Part shown: piece by piece, positions 4,951 to 6,515 of the stretch
Layout of the letters: every line of letters begins with the position of its first letter
Position numbering within the stretch: position 1 is the first letter of the stretch
NCBI GenBank assembly: GCA_900553525.1
Contig: USDZ01000100.1
Coordinates: 1 to 6,515, forward strand
From: an uncultured Oscillospiraceae bacterium
GTDB taxonomy: Bacteria; Bacillota; Clostridia; Oscillospirales; Acutalibacteraceae
DNA: 6,515 nucleotides
Reading direction: 5' to 3'
Program-made: the position numbers and the translations under genes
Notes under the pieces: generated by a model
Told to the model about the DNA's origin: nothing
The model's database searches: none
What the model saw: the letters and a program-made list of their open reading frames with translations, nothing else

Positions 4951-5922
4951 TCACCGTTTACCGACCGCCCCGCTCCGAAATGCCTCGGCAAACCAGACCT
5001 CGGGCAGAACGAACTCTTTGCCGTCCAAATAATCGAGCGGGCCGGCCGGAGTGACAAAATCAAAACAGAGCCTGTACGAACAAAGCGCCTGTTTGGTAAA
5101 GCCTGTCCCCTTATTGAGGAGATTGGTGCCGTATTTTCCGTCTCCGAGCAGGGGATGCCCAACCGAGGCGAGATGCGCACGGATCTGGTGGGTGCGGCCG
5201 GTAAGCAGTTCGATTTCGAGCAGAGAAAGACCATCCCGCGCCTCCAACACCCTGTAACGGGTGGCTATCGGCCGTGCCCCTTCTTTGACCTTTTTGGAAA
5301 TATAGACCCGATTTTGCATTTCATTTTTTTCAAGATAACCTTCCAGAGTCGCCTCTCTGGGTTCCGGGATACCATGGACGATGCACAGGTAATACTTATG
5401 GATCTCTCGCCGCCGCAGCTTTTCGTTGAGGATCCGCAGGGCCTCTGCATTTTTAGCTGCGATGACGATCCCGATGGTATTGCGGTCAATGCGGTTGACC
5501 AGTGCCGGCGCGAAGGCTCGCTCCTTTTCCGGATCGTATTCTCCCTTTTCATAAAGATACCGCTGCACCCGGCCGATGAGGGTATCGCCGTACTCGCCGG
5601 CGTCCGGATGGACAAGCAGACCCGCCTTTTTATTGAGCAGAAGCAGATTGTCATCCTCGTACACAATGTCGATCTGCCGGGAAGCCGAAAGAAAATCATA
5701 CGCCGGAGGCGCCTTGTCGAGAAATTCCTCCTTGACATACAGGGTGAGGACATCCCCCGTTTTCAGCCGGTCGGCGGCCTGGCAACGGCGTCCATTCCGT
5801 TTGATGTCCTTCTGCCGGATATATTTGTACATCATGGATACGGGCAGGTTTCGATAGGTTTTCTGCAAAAACTTGTCCACCCTCTGGCCGGCATCGTTTG
5901 GGCCGATGGTTACGGACCGCAT
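4951..5922 (-). CDS. RluA-family 23S rRNA/tRNA pseudouridine synthase
   Basis: This is a 323-aa RNA modification enzyme that isomerises uridine to pseudouridine, most likely in 23S rRNA (RluC/RluD type). The N-terminal residues about 12-70 look like an S4 RNA-binding domain (RVDKFLQKTY ... GDVL). The catalytic domain then carries DIVYEDDNLLLLNKKAGLLVHP (85-106), the active-site motif NRIDRNTIG (143-151, catalytic Asp146) and RTHQIRAHL ... GHPLLGDGKYG (243-265). The usual HRLD reads NRID here, so the His is replaced while the Asp is kept; such variants occur in Clostridia-type paralogues. The reading frame stays open upstream to 6279, but family homology begins at the ATG at 5920-5922, which has AAGGCGGGA before it, so the extension is not used. 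It is divergent from the pyrE-like frame and shares its promoter region. The exact target uridine is not predictable. Confidence 0.94.
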   Translation of the reverse strand: MRSVTIGPNDAGQRVDKFLQKTYRNLPVSMMYKYIRQKDIKRNGRRCQAADRLKTGDVLTLYVKEEFLDKAPPAYDFLSASRQIDIVYEDDNLLLLNKKAGLLVHPDAGEYGDTLIGRVQRYLYEKGEYDPEKERAFAPALVNRIDRNTIGIVIAAKNAEALRILNEKLRRREIHKYYLCIVHGIPEPREATLEGYLEKNEMQNRVYISKKVKEGARPIATRYRVLEARDGLSLLEIELLTGRTHQIRAHLASVGHPLLGDGKYGTNLLNKGTGFTKQALCSYRLCFDFVTPAGPLDYLDGKEFVLPEVWFAEAFRSGAVGKR

Positions 5923-5971
5923 GGCAGGATCCCGCCTTTCCGGAAATGTGGCCGATTTCGGTCTGATTTTC

Positions 5972-5999
5972 AGTATAGCACAAGATGCGGCCTTTTCAA
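5972..5999 (-). promoter_or_regulatory. Promoter of the pseudouridine synthase gene
   Basis: On the minus strand -35 TTGAAA (5994-5999), a 16-nt spacer and -10 TATACT (5972-5977) are seen. The -10 carries an extended TGC immediately before it. The leader would be about 40 nt. Confidence 0.75.
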
Positions 6000-6021
6000 A
6001 ACACGATTTTTTTGTTATACT
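5993..6021 (+). promoter_or_regulatory. Promoter of the pyrE-like frame
   Basis: -35-like TTTTCA (5993-5998, 4 of 6 matches), a 17-nt spacer and -10 TATACT (6016-6021) are seen. The start would fall near 6028, about 33 nt before the ATG. The -35 overlaps that of the divergent gene almost completely. No attenuator of the pyrimidine type fits in this leader. Confidence 0.6.
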
Positions 6022-6060
6022 GAGATACAATGAAAAATATGGAGAAGAGGGATGTGTCCT

Positions 6061-6515
6061 ATGACGAAGGAACGCGCTTACGAAATACTCAAGGAGGCCG
6101 GGGTTTTGCTGGAAGGCCATTTTCTGCTGACATCGGGGCGGCACTCGAACCGCTATCTGCAATGCGCACGGATTTTCCGGAACACCCGTTACAGCGAAGA
6201 ACTCTGCGCCGCGCTCGCCGAGAAATTCCGGGACGCGGGAGTGGATATTGTCATCGGGCCGGCTCTTGGCTCCGTGCAAATGGCCTATGAGGTCAGCCGG
6301 GCTCTCGGGTGCGAAAACTTCTTTGCCGAGCGGGAGGACGGCGCCTATACCGTCACGGTGACCGTGACCAACACCGGCGACGTGGCCGGCAAGGAGGTCG
6401 TCCAGGTATACGCCCAGAAGCCCTATACTGACTACGACCGGCGGTACGGTATCGAAAAGGCATCGGTGGAGCTGGTGGGCTTTGAGAAAACGGCCCTTCT
6501 GGAACCCGGCGGGAG
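6061..6515 (+). CDS. pyrE: Chimeric frame: PyrE N-terminal half joined to GH3 beta-glucosidase FnIII-like domain (3' end off window)
   Basis: Codons 1-94 encode the first half of orotate phosphoribosyltransferase, the enzyme that makes OMP in pyrimidine synthesis: AYEILKEAGVLLEGHFLLTSG, then VDIVIGPALGSVQMAYEVSRALG and FFAERED. In PyrE the next residues should be KMTLRRGF and then the PRPP loop VEDVVTTGGS. Instead, from about residue 94 (6340) the frame reads YTVTVTVTNTGDVAGKEVVQVY ... PYTDYDRRYGIEKASVELVGF, the hallmark of the fibronectin-III-like domain that ends GH3 beta-glucosidases. No stop is met before the window edge. The start ATG at 6061 has AGAGGGA about 8 nt upstream and a promoter. 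Lacking the PRPP loop, the product cannot be a working PyrE; lacking a secretion signal and catalytic domain, it cannot be a working GH3. It is either a deletion or recombination fusion (in effect a pseudogene) or an assembly chimera. Confidence 0.85.
   Translation, partial: MTKERAYEILKEAGVLLEGHFLLTSGRHSNRYLQCARIFRNTRYSEELCAALAEKFRDAGVDIVIGPALGSVQMAYEVSRALGCENFFAEREDGAYTVTVTVTNTGDVAGKEVVQVYAQKPYTDYDRRYGIEKASVELVGFEKTALLEPGG
6337..6342 (+). other. Probable pyrE/GH3 junction
   Basis: The Asp-Gly codons GAC GGC fit both parents: PyrE usually reads ERE(D/N)GKM and GH3 tails often have a DG-like turn before the YTVTVTVTN strand. The join therefore cannot be placed more finely and may have used a short microhomology. 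This is inferred from family patterns. Confidence 0.5.

Noticed and set aside
4936..6033. 365-codon open frame on the plus strand opposite the pseudouridine synthase
   Set aside because: It is an antisense shadow of a well-supported RluA-family gene. It shows no family motif, lacks a Shine-Dalgarno site and has an unlikely composition.
5923..6279. N-terminal extension of the pseudouridine synthase frame
   Set aside because: The extension overlaps the pyrE-like frame and its promoter on the other strand, has no family homology, and would place the gene's own promoter inside its coding region.
1..6515. CRISPR array, insertion sequence, prophage or toxin-antitoxin system
   Set aside because: No spaced direct repeats, transposase, integrase, terminal inverted repeats or toxin-like small gene pair were found on either strand.

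Overview
The window looks like part of a Clostridia-type Firmicute chromosome, or a contig from one; Oscillospirales/Ruminococcaceae-like is my guess. The basis is spaced sigma-A promoters (TTGACA-17-TATACT types), strong purine-rich Shine-Dalgarno sites, a lipoprotein-type amino-acid binding protein, a short single-domain cold-shock protein and moderate G+C. No rRNA, tRNA, CRISPR array, insertion sequence or phage gene was seen.

Layout. (1) Positions 1-1950, minus strand: a polar amino-acid ABC transporter operon read leftward, with its own promoter, then substrate-binding lipoprotein, permease and ATPase (cut by the window edge). A GC-rich hairpin lies between the first two genes. (2) 2012-3657, minus strand: a single-gene unit with promoter and terminator. 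It encodes a membrane-anchored extracytoplasmic protein of about 468 aa whose C-terminal part looks like a DNRLRE domain and whose N-terminal ectodomain resembles the start of WapA/RHS-type surface proteins. (3) 3793-4497, plus strand: a cytosolic class-3 lipase-like alpha/beta hydrolase. (4) 4505-4933, plus strand: a cold-shock protein with a strong promoter, a leader of about 120 nt that can fold in alternative ways, and an intrinsic terminator. (5) 4951-5999, minus strand: an RluA-family pseudouridine synthase. (6) 5993-6515, plus strand: a divergent reading frame that starts as orotate phosphoribosyltransferase (pyrE) and switches in frame into the C-terminal fibronectin-III-like domain of a GH3 beta-glucosidase. 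It runs off the window.

Two observations stand out. The substrate-binding protein appears to be a natural circular permutant: the segment that normally ends this family (the strand-helix block finishing in a WFGEDI-like motif) sits directly behind the lipobox, and the protein ends where the family normally has about 55 residues left to go. The frame is clean, with promoter, signal peptide and partner genes in place, so it looks like a working gene. Second, the pyrE/GH3 chimera near the right edge cannot be a working PyrE and is either a recombination scar or an assembly chimera. The other loci look like ordinary housekeeping genes with readable control signals.
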